Shown here: in pieces, positions 9,289 through 18,135 of the stretch
Layout of the letters: the number at the start of each line of letters is the position of its first letter
Numbering within the stretch: position 1 is the first letter of the stretch
Assembly: GCF_011405515.1 (NCBI RefSeq)
Contig: NZ_AP022671.1
Location: 682,001 to 746,000 of the forward strand
Source of the DNA: Nitrospira sp. KM1
GTDB lineage: Bacteria > Nitrospirota > Nitrospiria > Nitrospirales > Nitrospiraceae
Length of the DNA stretch: 64,000 nucleotides
Reading direction: 5' to 3'
Made by a program: the position numbers and the translations under genes
Notes under the pieces: model-generated
Databases searched by the model: none
The model's input: the letters and a program-made list of their open reading frames with translations, nothing else
Told to the model about the DNA's origin: nothing

Positions 9289-10149
9289 ATGAAAAGCAAA
9301 AGCATCGGCATATTAACTAAGCCGAAGTTCCCTGAAGTCAAGTCTACACTTCAAGCAGTTCTGTCCTGGCTCAGAGAAAGAAACATTGAAGTGCTGTTGG
9401 ATACAACCTCTGCCACGCTCCTGGGTGAAACGGGCGGAATTCAAAAAACTCAGCTGGCGGGAAAAGCGGATGTCCTCCTCGTGATGGGAGGCGATGGCAC
9501 CATGCTGAGCGCTGCGCGTCTCGCCGGAGAACGAGGGATTCCGATACTGGGCGTGAATATGGGCGGTCTGGGTTTCCTGACCGAGGTCAGACTCGAACAT
9601 TTCTACCCTTCATTGGAACGCGTCTTCACAAACGATTACGTGCTTGACGAGCGGTTGATGCTCGGGACACATGTCCATCGGCACGGCGAAACCGTGGCGC
9701 AGGGAGTCGTACTCAATGACGTGGTTGTGAGTAAAGGCACCTTGGCGAGGATGATCGAGCTGAGAATTTCCATTCAAGGACGGTTTGTGACGAATCTTCG
9801 TGGAGACGGTTTAATTGTCAGCACGCCGACCGGATCGACAGCCTATTCCCTCTCAGCGGGCGGGCCGATCATTCATCCTACTGTTCAATCGCTCATGCTG
9901 ACCCCGGTATGCCCTCATACCCTGACGCATCGACCACTCATCGTCGAAGGCAGCGCTGAAATCGAAGTCACGCTGACCAGCAAAGATGAGGGGGCAATGG
10001 CTACGTTGGACGGTCAGGTAGGAGTCGCACTGACCCAAGGTGATACCGTGGAATTAAAGGTATCCGAGCATCGGACCAGATTGATCCGGTTTCCAGAGAG
10101 CAACTACTATGATGTACTGCGGGAAAAATTGAAATGGGGAGACGGTTGA
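9289..10149 (+). CDS. nadK: NAD kinase
   Basis: ATP-dependent phosphorylation of NAD to NADP. The GGDGT motif (VMGGDGTMLSAAR) and the Gly-rich segment STPTGSTAYSLSAGGPI are clear; the C-terminal TLDGQVG motif is also present. The ATG at 9289 gives MKSKSIGILTKPK, a family-like start, and 286 aa. The frame is open to a TTG at 9124, but that 55-residue extension is not family-like. It is divergent from clpC and convergent with the flavoprotein gene ending at 10168. Confidence 0.94.
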   Translation: MKSKSIGILTKPKFPEVKSTLQAVLSWLRERNIEVLLDTTSATLLGETGGIQKTQLAGKADVLLVMGGDGTMLSAARLAGERGIPILGVNMGGLGFLTEVRLEHFYPSLERVFTNDYVLDERLMLGTHVHRHGETVAQGVVLNDVVVSKGTLARMIELRISIQGRFVTNLRGDGLIVSTPTGSTAYSLSAGGPIIHPTVQSLMLTPVCPHTLTHRPLIVEGSAEIEVTLTSKDEGAMATLDGQVGVALTQGDTVELKVSEHRTRLIRFPESNYYDVLREKLKWGDG

Positions 10150-10167
10150 GCACAACGTCTGCGTGGC

Positions 10168-11514
10168 CTACCCTCGATCGATGAGACCGATCATTTCCTG
10201 GTTCGTGACGAACTTGAACTCACCAATACATTCCGTGGCACCCTGTTGTTTCTGTTCCGCCGATTCTAAAATCCGCAGCGCCTTTACATCCACTGGGCGG
10301 CTTTTCCGTTCCTGAAGCAAGGCGTGCAGCTTGTCGAGGACGGCCTTCGCCTGACTGCCTGTCGTCCTGGTTCCCAAATACCGGATGACCACCTCCGCAC
10401 ACCAATCCCCGTCCCGTTTAGCGATGCCGACGAGGCCCTCGCTCGCTTTTCTCGCCCAGCCGGCAAGAAACACGCCTTCGACGATTTTTCCGCTCGCTTC
10501 GTCATAAGCCTGAAACAAGGCATCGTCCGGTTCGTTGGCGGTTTTGTTGGGGTTCGTCACAAAGACGCCCCCTTTATAAGGCAGGCCGACAGTTTCATCG
10601 ACCTTGTCCCCCACGGCAAACACGACGCTGTCACACGGAAATTCGTATAACTGTTTGAGACCAACCGCCGCGGTATCGGCTCCTTTTGGCTCCAGCTTGT
10701 TCTCTTCCATCTCCAATCCACGGACCTGATTATTCGCATCGACCAAGATCCGTTTGGGAGAGGCGAGAAACTGGAACCCCATCTTGGCGTCACTGACCTT
10801 TGGCTCGCATTTTGTAAACTCACCGGTCAGGCTCTTGAAAATTTCATCAGGATTCTGACCGACTGCGACAAGCCGATCCTTGATCCGTGTAAATTCTTTC
10901 TTGATGCCTTCCACATCCATGTTGGCACACACTGCACGAATTTCCTTCGGATTGTATTTCCGCTCTGCCGGTCCCCGTCGAACGATCGCCGTCACGCGTT
11001 CCACCTTCTTGTAGCGAACCAACCAATGAGCAATATCGACCATGACGTCACCGGCACCGATCACCGCGACATGCTTTCCCACATTGAACGGACGGTCGCC
11101 GAATCCAGGCAAGCGATTGAAGTGGTAAACGACATCCTTCGCATGAAATACACCGTGGGCCGAATCACCCTCTACTCCGATCGCCTTGGTTCCCTGTGCT
11201 CCAATGGAGAAGACAACCGCGCTCGCACCCAACCCACGCAATTCCTCTACCGTCAGATCCTTTTCTTTTCCAATGGAGACATTGCCCAAATAGTGAATAT
11301 TGGGCTGTTCGAGCAGTTCCCAGTACTGCTTCCGCAATCCGCCGCGCAATTTTAGTTTGCTGGGAAAGATGCCGTACTCGGCCAATCCGCCGAACTTGAT
11401 GTCTCGGTTAAGAATAATGACGTCATGTCCTGCCTTGCCAAGAGAAGCTGCGACGGCCAACCCGGCCGGACCCGCCCCAGCGACAATCACCACGTGGTTT
11501 GTCTGTGCACTCAT
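10168..11514 (-). CDS. FAD/NAD(P)-dependent oxidoreductase, ferredoxin-NADP reductase-like
   Basis: A two-dinucleotide-binding flavoprotein. FAD motif GAGPAGLAVAASL at residues 13-25 and the NAD(P) motif VIGAGDVMVDIAHWLV near 150 give the layout of adrenodoxin-reductase/FprA and GltD-type proteins. The stretch GVFHAKDVVYHFNRLPGF before the second Rossmann motif resembles the adrenodoxin-reductase group, and VEGVFLAGWARKASEGLVG near the C-terminus matches too. About 60 extra C-terminal residues follow. The electron partner is unknown; ferredoxin is plausible from the family. Ribosome site AGGGA lies upstream. The gene stands alone, about 100 bp after fumC on the same strand. Confidence 0.8.
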   Translation of the reverse strand: MSAQTNHVVIVAGAGPAGLAVAASLGKAGHDVIILNRDIKFGGLAEYGIFPSKLKLRGGLRKQYWELLEQPNIHYLGNVSIGKEKDLTVEELRGLGASAVVFSIGAQGTKAIGVEGDSAHGVFHAKDVVYHFNRLPGFGDRPFNVGKHVAVIGAGDVMVDIAHWLVRYKKVERVTAIVRRGPAERKYNPKEIRAVCANMDVEGIKKEFTRIKDRLVAVGQNPDEIFKSLTGEFTKCEPKVSDAKMGFQFLASPKRILVDANNQVRGLEMEENKLEPKGADTAAVGLKQLYEFPCDSVVFAVGDKVDETVGLPYKGGVFVTNPNKTANEPDDALFQAYDEASGKIVEGVFLAGWARKASEGLVGIAKRDGDWCAEVVIRYLGTRTTGSQAKAVLDKLHALLQERKSRPVDVKALRILESAEQKQQGATECIGEFKFVTNQEMIGLIDRG

Positions 11515-11617
11515 GCAATGTTCCCTAATATTGAATTGACGAAAATGTCTAGAACTTCAACAGTTCCGCGGACTTTAGCATACAGGCCTTCCCCTGTCAA
11601 AACTACCTGGTCGCTGC

Positions 11618-13054
11618 CTATCCTCCTGCGCTTCCGACAGGACCACCTGATTCAGTCATTCTCCAAGGATCCAGCAACTCATTCAGTCGCGTGTCCGGAA
11701 GCACTCGCTGCTCCCGCGCAATCTCACGAACGGTTTTGCCCGACTTATAGGCTTCTTTGGCCAGCTTGGCGGCCGCTTCGTATCCGATTTCAGGGGCCAG
11801 CGCCGTGCACATGGCCAGACTTTCTTCGATCAGGCTCTTGCAGCGTTCTTCATTGGCTTTGATTCCTGCGATACATTTCGAGGCAAAATTGTCTGCCGAG
11901 GTCGCCAACAGTTCTATGGATTGAAGAACGTTATATGCCATGACCGGCAACATCACGATCAATTCAAAATTTGCGGCTTGACCGCCGACCGTCACCGTCA
12001 CATCATTACCGATCACCTGCGCGCAGACCATCGTGACCGATTCCGCAATGACGGGGTTCACTTTACCAGGCATGATCGAGGAGCCTGGCTGAGTCTCCGG
12101 CAGATTGATCTCCCCCAGTCCACACCGGGGGCCTGAACCAAGCCATCGAATGTCATTGGCGATTTTCATCAGGCTGACGGCAAGTGTCCGCAATTCCCCG
12201 CTGGCTTCCACCAATGAATCCTGGGCCGACTGCGCCTCAAAATGGTCGGCCGCCTCGACGAAAGAGCAACCGGTCTCCTTGGAGATGATGGCCATAACCT
12301 TGGCGGAGAATTCGGGATGGCAATTCAGACCCGTACCGACTGCTGTGCCGCCCAAGGCGACTTCGCTGAGCGCGCTTTGCGCCCGTTTCATCCGCTCAAG
12401 GCCCAGTTCGATCTGCCGGGCGTACCCACCGAACTCTTGTCCGAGCCGAACGGGAGTGGCGTCCTGCAAATGCGTTCTGCCGATCTTGACGACCTTGTCG
12501 AACTCTCCGGCTTTGGCACGAAGAGCCTGGTGCAGCCGTTTCAGTGCCGGGGTCAGTTGGCGGTGGATCATTTCAGAGGCCGCGATATGGATCGCGGTAG
12601 GGATCACGTCATTACTGGACTGTCCGAGATTCACATGATCGTTCGGGTGCACCATCTTGCTGCCGCGGACCCCACCGACCAATTCAGTCGCGCGGTTGGA
12701 AATCACTTCGTTGGCATTCATGTTCGTAGACGTCCCGGAGCCGGTCTGGAAAATATCCACAGGGAATTCCGCATCGAGTGTTCCCTCTACGACCTCACTG
12801 GCAGCCTGTTTGATCGCGTCGGCTGTTTGAGAATTCAGAAGGCCAAGCTCGTGGTTGATCGCTGCGGCCGCCCGTTTGATCAGACCCATTGCCCGGATGA
12901 CTGACCGGGGCATGCGTAAGGTGCTGATGGGAAAATTTTCTATGGCACGAGCCGTCTGCACACCGTAATAGGCGTCGGCTGGAACAGCCAATTCCCCCAT
13001 GATATCCCGCTCGATCCTCGTTGCTCCCTGATTGTGCTTGTCATCGTGACGCAT
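11618..13054 (-). CDS. fumC: Class II fumarate hydratase
   Basis: Iron-independent fumarase interconverting fumarate and malate. The superfamily signature PGSSIMPGKVNP (about 324-335) and the substrate motif GSGTSTNMNANEV (about 106-118) are intact; HPNDHVNLGQSSND is present. 478 aa is slightly longer than E. coli FumC (467) at the N-terminus. An AGGAG ribosome site precedes the ATG, and a short hairpin (CTCCGC/GCGGAG, 13073-13088) sits in the leader. It lies about 0.6 kb from citrate synthase, so two carbon-cycle enzymes cluster here without forming one operon. Confidence 0.96.
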   Translation of the reverse strand: MRHDDKHNQGATRIERDIMGELAVPADAYYGVQTARAIENFPISTLRMPRSVIRAMGLIKRAAAAINHELGLLNSQTADAIKQAASEVVEGTLDAEFPVDIFQTGSGTSTNMNANEVISNRATELVGGVRGSKMVHPNDHVNLGQSSNDVIPTAIHIAASEMIHRQLTPALKRLHQALRAKAGEFDKVVKIGRTHLQDATPVRLGQEFGGYARQIELGLERMKRAQSALSEVALGGTAVGTGLNCHPEFSAKVMAIISKETGCSFVEAADHFEAQSAQDSLVEASGELRTLAVSLMKIANDIRWLGSGPRCGLGEINLPETQPGSSIMPGKVNPVIAESVTMVCAQVIGNDVTVTVGGQAANFELIVMLPVMAYNVLQSIELLATSADNFASKCIAGIKANEERCKSLIEESLAMCTALAPEIGYEAAAKLAKEAYKSGKTVREIAREQRVLPDTRLNELLDPWRMTESGGPVGSAGG

Positions 13055-13130
13055 GCGCTACTCCTAAAGGTTCTCCGCAGTCGCGGAGGCATGATAAACT
13101 CAGGTCCCCCGCAAGCACAAGAGCGGCACG

Positions 13131-13358
13131 ATGAACGATGCAATCGTCATGGTCGAAACCTATCCGGGATTTAAGGGAGAGGACACGCCCCGTTTATTCA
13201 CCCTGAAGGGACAACGGCTGGACATTATCGATATCGTCGAACGCTGGGACACCGATCAACATTGTTACTTTCGGATCATGGCGAGCGATACGAACCGTTA
13301 CGTGCTTCGCCACCACATTGACGAGGCTCTGTGGGAACTCGTCATGCGAGAACGATAG
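13131..13358 (+). CDS. Small conserved-looking protein of unknown function
   Basis: A 75-residue protein, divergent from fumC. It is rich in acidic and aromatic residues, with the pattern IVERWDTDQHCYFRIMASD followed by YVLRHHIDEALWELV, which looks like a compact beta-sheet fold. It has no signal peptide or membrane segment. I do not recognise the family; proteins with similar RW..YF....D...Y.LRHD patterns occur as small hypotheticals. Good codon use and position directly opposite fumC support it being real. Confidence 0.6.
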   Translation: MNDAIVMVETYPGFKGEDTPRLFTLKGQRLDIIDIVERWDTDQHCYFRIMASDTNRYVLRHHIDEALWELVMRER

Positions 13359-13614
13359 CCCACAGCCAGCCCGCACCTCCATTCATCGACTTCCCTCAAG
13401 ACACACTTCGTCTGATTGTTCTCGATGTGATTCTCTTCAACATCCGCCCGTCATTCCGTGCCCTATTGGCCGATGCCCCATAATGTCGGCTCGAATTCAC
13501 ACAAACACAGTGTCTACATCACCTCTCAAGCCGACAGAACGTAGGTCACTTTCTCCGTCGTGTCGGCGTCGGCTTCAAATGGGATACGGCTCCAGACCGT
13601 CACGGAATATCGGC

Positions 13615-14748
13615 TCAGCGCTGGTCTATGGGGATGTAGGGTCGGTTGTGGTCCCCCGCGTAAATCTGGTCGGGACGGAACAGCTTGTTTTCCCGAAGCT
13701 GCTCCAGCCAATGCGCAAGCCATCCAGAGACCCGGGAGATTGCGAAAACGGGCGTGAAGAGGTCGATATCGATGCCCATTTTGTCATAGACAATACCGGA
13801 GTAAAAATCGACGTTCGGGTAGATACCCTTGGCATTCAAGGATTCTCCCGCGACCTGCTCCAGCTTCATGGCGATTTCATATAATGGTGACGGTCCGGAT
13901 TCTTGGAACAGGCGCTCGCACAGTCGCTGTAGCACAACGGCTCTCGGGTCTTTGACCTTGTAGACCCGATGACCAAAACCCATGAGTTTGTCCTTGCGCC
14001 GTATTTTTTCATCCACATAGCTACGGACCCGCTCGACGGTGCCAATGTCCCTGAGCATCTGCACGACTTCCTCGTTCGCCCCCCCGTGCAGCGGCCCTTT
14101 CAATGCTCCGATCGCCGACGCCACCACGGTATAAGGATCGGCCAGAGTGGATGCCGTGACCATGCCGGTGAACGTCGATGCATTCATCGTATGTTCGGCA
14201 TGCAGAATGAGACAATCGTCGAAGACGGCCGACCAGAGCGGAGGCGGCTCCGATTCAGTCAACATGTAGAGAAAGTTTTCGCTGAAGCCAAGATCATCCC
14301 GCGGCACGATGACCTCGTCGCCATGCCGCAAGCGAGCCCAGGCGGCCACGATCGTCGGAAGTTTGGCGACGAGACGCACCGCCGACCAGTAGTTGTTGTC
14401 TTCGCTCTTGACGTGACGACCCGGATAGAACATACCGAGCGCCGCCACGGCCGCCTGCAGCGCGTCCATCGGATGCCCCTGATCCGGCAAACACTTCATG
14501 AGGTCCACAATCATGTACTTCAGGCGACGATGACCGATGACGTCTTCGTTCCATTTTGCCAGCTGCTGCGGTGACGGCAATCGTCCAAACAGGAGGAGAT
14601 ATGTCGTTTCCAGATAAGACGATCGATCGCAGAGCTCTTCGACTCGGATGCCTCGATACTCGAGAAGACCTCGATCTCCATCAACATCGCTGATCGCCGA
14701 TTTGGCTGCGGGGACCCCGGCTAAACCCGGCATGAAATCATGTGGCAT
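13615..14748 (-). CDS. gltA: Citrate synthase
   Basis: Condenses acetyl-CoA with oxaloacetate to citrate. Catalytic residues are visible: His in GPLHGGANEEV, His in LMGFGHRVYKVKDPR, and Asp in NVDFYSGIVYDKMG. The start at 14748 (MPHDFMPGLAG) follows a strong GGAGG site; the frame is open 32 codons further but without a comparable site. 377 aa places it with the shorter Gram-positive/archaeal-type citrate synthases, without the N-terminal extension of the E. coli hexameric form. 2-methylcitrate synthase activity cannot be excluded from sequence alone. Confidence 0.92.
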   Translation of the reverse strand: MPHDFMPGLAGVPAAKSAISDVDGDRGLLEYRGIRVEELCDRSSYLETTYLLLFGRLPSPQQLAKWNEDVIGHRRLKYMIVDLMKCLPDQGHPMDALQAAVAALGMFYPGRHVKSEDNNYWSAVRLVAKLPTIVAAWARLRHGDEVIVPRDDLGFSENFLYMLTESEPPPLWSAVFDDCLILHAEHTMNASTFTGMVTASTLADPYTVVASAIGALKGPLHGGANEEVVQMLRDIGTVERVRSYVDEKIRRKDKLMGFGHRVYKVKDPRAVVLQRLCERLFQESGPSPLYEIAMKLEQVAGESLNAKGIYPNVDFYSGIVYDKMGIDIDLFTPVFAISRVSGWLAHWLEQLRENKLFRPDQIYAGDHNRPYIPIDQR

Positions 14749-14911
14749 AACGCTCTCTCCTCCCGGGTTCGTACTCTGCTCTTTTCCATGCCGTGGCGCA
14801 AGCCGAATCCCGGCGACCTTGCAAAGCCCGCATGCGATTGGCATACTGAAATGACTCTTGAAGCGGAACGATCACGTGAGTAGCTTGACCTCGCCTGCCG
14901 ATCACAATCAG

Positions 14912-15328
14912 ATGTTCCACGGTTTCTCGCTCGCTGCAATCTCGCTTGTTCACCTGGTCGTCTTCGCTCTGCCGGCACTGGCTGTTCTCATCGCGCCCGG
15001 AACCGGGGCTGCTGAAGAGGAACTGCTGATTTTTGCCGTGGTCAGCGAGGCGCCGAAAGACAAGACACACGTAGCGGTGAAGGCATCGATCAACGATGTG
15101 GCATCAGACACCAGGTTGATCGCATCGGATTCGATTCTGAGTAATCCGGTCTGGAAGAAGCTGGAAATTTGTCACGCCCTGCGCGCGGACGGAGCGAAGG
15201 TTCCCGAGGGTTATCGAGTGACGACCGTACGGGTCATCGATGCAAGCATGCTTCCGATGACACTCCAGTCATTTGCAGGCGACTGCCTGATTAAGAAGGC
15301 CATTGACATCGCACCGCTCGTCGATTGA
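14912..15328 (+). CDS. Putative secreted protein of unknown function
   Basis: With the ATG at 14912 the protein is 138 aa and starts with a hydrophobic signal-peptide-like segment (FSLAAISLVHLVVFALPALAVLI, about residues 4-26) ending near GTGAA. The mature part contains two Cys (in EICHALRAD and AGDCLIKK) that could pair. The frame is open upstream to GTG 14876 and TTG 14858. No recognisable domain. It ends 10 bp before the convergent gene at 15339. Confidence 0.55.
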   Translation: MFHGFSLAAISLVHLVVFALPALAVLIAPGTGAAEEELLIFAVVSEAPKDKTHVAVKASINDVASDTRLIASDSILSNPVWKKLEICHALRADGAKVPEGYRVTTVRVIDASMLPMTLQSFAGDCLIKKAIDIAPLVD

Positions 15329-15338
15329 GTCCACCCGC

Positions 15339-15746
15339 CTATTGATCTCGACAATCCGGGCACGCCGTCGGTTCCTGCGGGGCATCGCACTCTTCTCCTG
15401 TGAGAGGAAAGAGCTGGCCGCATATCGCACAGCCGCGAATTTCGAAATAGGCCACTCCATCAGGATCTATGTCCGTGGGAAGCAGGAGCTCGAACGGGTC
15501 ATATCCGACGGCCACGCCATCGGGAAATTTGACCACGGCGAGACGATCATTAAATACCTCGAAGGTCGCTTCCTGCCCTTTGCGATCAATCAAGTGACCG
15601 ATGACGAAGACCGGCTGTCCCTTGCGTTTGATGCGAAGATCGCGCAAAGTGCGGTGGTCGGACGTCGCGCACGAGAATTGACCGCTCGAACTGGTTCCTG
15701 CAATAGGCATGTGGGAATCGTATTCAGCCGATCGAGGGGACACCAT
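15339..15746 (-). CDS. Small protein with C-terminal zinc-ribbon-like cysteines
   Basis: 135 aa, no identified family. The last 40 residues hold two CxxC pairs (CAIC and CPDC) with a further Cys between them, suggesting a zinc ribbon. The middle part (PVFVIGHLIDRKGQEATFEV then VVKFPDGVAVGYDPFELL) looks like a small beta-rich domain. The N-terminus is uncertain: an internal ATG at 15710 is possible. Convergent with the secreted protein gene at 14912. Confidence 0.55.
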   Translation of the reverse strand: MVSPRSAEYDSHMPIAGTSSSGQFSCATSDHRTLRDLRIKRKGQPVFVIGHLIDRKGQEATFEVFNDRLAVVKFPDGVAVGYDPFELLLPTDIDPDGVAYFEIRGCAICGQLFPLTGEECDAPQEPTACPDCRDQ

Positions 15747-15810
15747 CTATCATAGCGGCAAAAATTCCGTCAAGACCAAGCGAGGCAATCAATCATCAAG
15801 GAGATGAGGC

Positions 15811-16161
15811 ATGGCCGGAATCATCATTTATCAAAAACCCACGTGCTCGACCTGTCGACAAGTGCTGCAGCTCGTCAAGGAAAGCGGCAAGCCGTTCACC
15901 GCTGTGAATTATTACGAACAGCCATTTACGAAGTCCCAACTCATGTCCTTGTTCAAGAAGGCCGGGTTATCCCCCAAGGATGCTCTCCGGACAAAAGAAG
16001 ACATCTACAAGGAACTCGAACTGGCAAAAACCTCCCACTCCGATGGCGAACTGATTGACTTGATGATCGCGCACCCGGATCTGCTCCAGCGGCCTCTAGT
16101 CGAGAAGGGAGATGCAGCCATGCTGGCGAGGCCTGCGGAAACCGTCAAGGCCATGCTCTGA
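15811..16161 (+). CDS. ArsC/Spx-family thioredoxin-fold protein
   Basis: 116-residue member of the arsenate reductase/Spx/YffB superfamily. The N-terminal CSTC (KPTCSTCRQVL) sits where ArsC has its catalytic Cys, and LRTKEDIYKEL and the C-terminal RPLVEKGDAAML match the RP..... motif of the family. A strong AAGGAGATGAGGC ribosome site precedes the ATG. Whether it reduces arsenate is unclear, as there are no other ars genes nearby; a redox housekeeping role is equally likely. Confidence 0.85.
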   Translation: MAGIIIYQKPTCSTCRQVLQLVKESGKPFTAVNYYEQPFTKSQLMSLFKKAGLSPKDALRTKEDIYKELELAKTSHSDGELIDLMIAHPDLLQRPLVEKGDAAMLARPAETVKAML

Positions 16162-16190
16162 CAGAACGGGTCCCGAGTCCTTGGCAGGAA

Positions 16191-17405
16191 TCATGTGCCG
16201 GGATTGGTCATCGGAGTCACTCGCAACGATCTCGAAGCGGCATCGATAGACACGGCCACGCTTCCATTGAGGACCCGCGTCAGCAGTTCACCGACAATGG
16301 TATATCTCCAGCCGCGTAACACCGGAAGATCGATTGGCACCTGTTTTTCCGCAGCGTCCACCATCGCTTGAATCTCCGCGCTCGTGGCCAGGAGTGTAGG
16401 AGCAATTTCCGCCTCGGCCGCTCGCGCCTTGAGAATGGCTTGCAGCAATTCCACCACTCCACGTGATTCCGGCTCCGGTTTCCGCTCCCGCGGCACCTCG
16501 GGCCACGACGCCGGAGGCGATGCCAGTGTCGAGGCAATCAACTTGAGAAGATGCTCACCATGGCGGTCGGCCTCAGACGCATGCAGACCCCGTACGCCTC
16601 GCAATTCGTCCAGCGTGCGCGCGGGATGTCTGGCCAACTGAAGCAGGACTTCGTCGCGCATCACCCGCCCTCGCGGCACGTTCCGGCGTCGGGCCTCTGA
16701 CTCACGCCATGCGGCGAGATCGCGAAGCACAGCAGCATGTTTCGGCCTGAGACTGTCCCAGCCCCGAATGCGTTGGTACCGGTCGAGCGGTTCGCGTCCC
16801 TTTTCCCCTACGGCAGCTTCCAGGCGGGCAAACTCTTCCTGCACCCATTCAAGACGCCCAAGATGTTCCAGTCGATTGAGAAGCACCGTGTGGATAGAGA
16901 GCAAAAACTGGACGTCTTCCGCCGCATAGACAATCTGATCGTTAGACAGCGGGCGTGCGCTCCAGTTTGTAAAGGTATGCGCTTTGGCGAGTTTCGTTCC
17001 GATCACGCGTTGCACGAGATTGGCATAGGCGATTTGCGCGCCATAGCCCAGCATCGAGGCAGCCACCTGAGTATCGAAAAACGGCTTGGGGATCTGTCCG
17101 GCATGGCCGGCGATGAGGTCCAGATCCTGTCGGCCGGCGTGAAATATCTTTTCGATCCGAGGGTCGCAAACCACATCCCAGAAGACATCGAGCGAACCAT
17201 CGGTTTGGACGGCAGGGAAATCGATCACGGCTGAGACGTTGCCGGCCGCCACCTGTATCAGTTCGAGCTTCGGGACGAAACTCTCCTCTCCCACGAATTC
17301 GGTATCAAGGGCGATCCTCGAATGGGAACGGAGCCGGTCGGAGAGTTCTTCAAGATCTCTCCGCGATGTGATGTACGAGGGGCGTGCTGTGGACGTATCG
17401 GTCAT
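16191..17405 (-). CDS. rnd: Ribonuclease D
   Basis: 3'-5' exoribonuclease in tRNA maturation. DEDD nuclease motifs: LDTEFVGE (Exo I, about 33-40), FHAGRQDLDLIAG (Exo II) and the third motif in YAAEDVQFLL. An HRDC-type region follows (around 210-290), then a second, less conserved HRDC-like stretch. Length 404 aa is normal. The ATG overlaps the stop of the J-domain gene (ATGA), indicating coupled translation. Confidence 0.93.
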   Translation of the reverse strand: MTDTSTARPSYITSRRDLEELSDRLRSHSRIALDTEFVGEESFVPKLELIQVAAGNVSAVIDFPAVQTDGSLDVFWDVVCDPRIEKIFHAGRQDLDLIAGHAGQIPKPFFDTQVAASMLGYGAQIAYANLVQRVIGTKLAKAHTFTNWSARPLSNDQIVYAAEDVQFLLSIHTVLLNRLEHLGRLEWVQEEFARLEAAVGEKGREPLDRYQRIRGWDSLRPKHAAVLRDLAAWRESEARRRNVPRGRVMRDEVLLQLARHPARTLDELRGVRGLHASEADRHGEHLLKLIASTLASPPASWPEVPRERKPEPESRGVVELLQAILKARAAEAEIAPTLLATSAEIQAMVDAAEKQVPIDLPVLRGWRYTIVGELLTRVLNGSVAVSIDAASRSLRVTPMTNPGT

Positions 17406-18031
17406 TCTGCAGGACTGTACGGCCGATCAGGTGGGCGCATCGGTTCGGTATTGCTGAGACTGAGATACTCTTTGAGAAACTGATAGGCTTCGAGCATGCG
17501 CCGAAGTTCCGGCTCGGAGCTGCGATCACCATTGTTCGCATCAGGATGCAGCGCTTTGGCCTTTTGACGGAATGCCGTCGTCACATCGGCGAGTGAACTG
17601 CCGAATTCGACCCCCATGATGGCGTACGCGTCGACCGCGTTGTTTACGCCTGAACTTTGTGAGAGATCTCCGCCGCCACCGCTCGCCGCTTTCAGCATGT
17701 CGGCCAAGCTGATCTTTCGGCGACGCCGGCGGGGCCGTTCGCGGATTTCACTGTCCAAGTCGTCCCAGCGATCCTCTACAAACTCAAGCCGCGACTCGAG
17801 GCGCATTGCGCCCGAAAGGTCACAAATCTGTTCCAATTCTTCCTCTATTTGCAGCAGGGATTTGATAATTTCATCCAAACCCTGTTCGACACGGAAGTAA
17901 CTGTCCACCCGTTCTTGCATCATCGTATCGACGGCCACGTCTATGCTGTCTTCCGTCTTCGTCCTGAGCGAGCCGATCCGTTTGCTCATGCCAGCACGGA
18001 ATTTCATGAATTTTACCGACGAAAATGGCAT
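17402..18031 (-). CDS. J-domain-containing protein
   Basis: 209 aa. The N-terminal half is a predicted helical/coiled-coil region (EQGLDEIIKSLLQIEEELEQ), followed by a basic RPRRRRRKIS patch and a C-terminal J domain (about 130-195) with the HPD motif (KALHPDANNGD). It probably stimulates an Hsp70, but lacks the Gly/Phe and zinc regions of DnaJ. Internal starts at 18007 and 17989 are possible. It is translationally coupled to rnd, which is unusual. Confidence 0.8.
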   Translation of the reverse strand: MPFSSVKFMKFRAGMSKRIGSLRTKTEDSIDVAVDTMMQERVDSYFRVEQGLDEIIKSLLQIEEELEQICDLSGAMRLESRLEFVEDRWDDLDSEIRERPRRRRRKISLADMLKAASGGGGDLSQSSGVNNAVDAYAIMGVEFGSSLADVTTAFRQKAKALHPDANNGDRSSEPELRRMLEAYQFLKEYLSLSNTEPMRPPDRPYSPAE

Positions 18032-18135
18032 CAGATCGATCTCGGCCTAAATTTTGGCTATTGTAGCATAGGCGGCTCGCACTGCTGAAGTGAGATAAGC
18101 AGCATCGGAGAAGACGACGGCCCTGCGGCGAGAGC

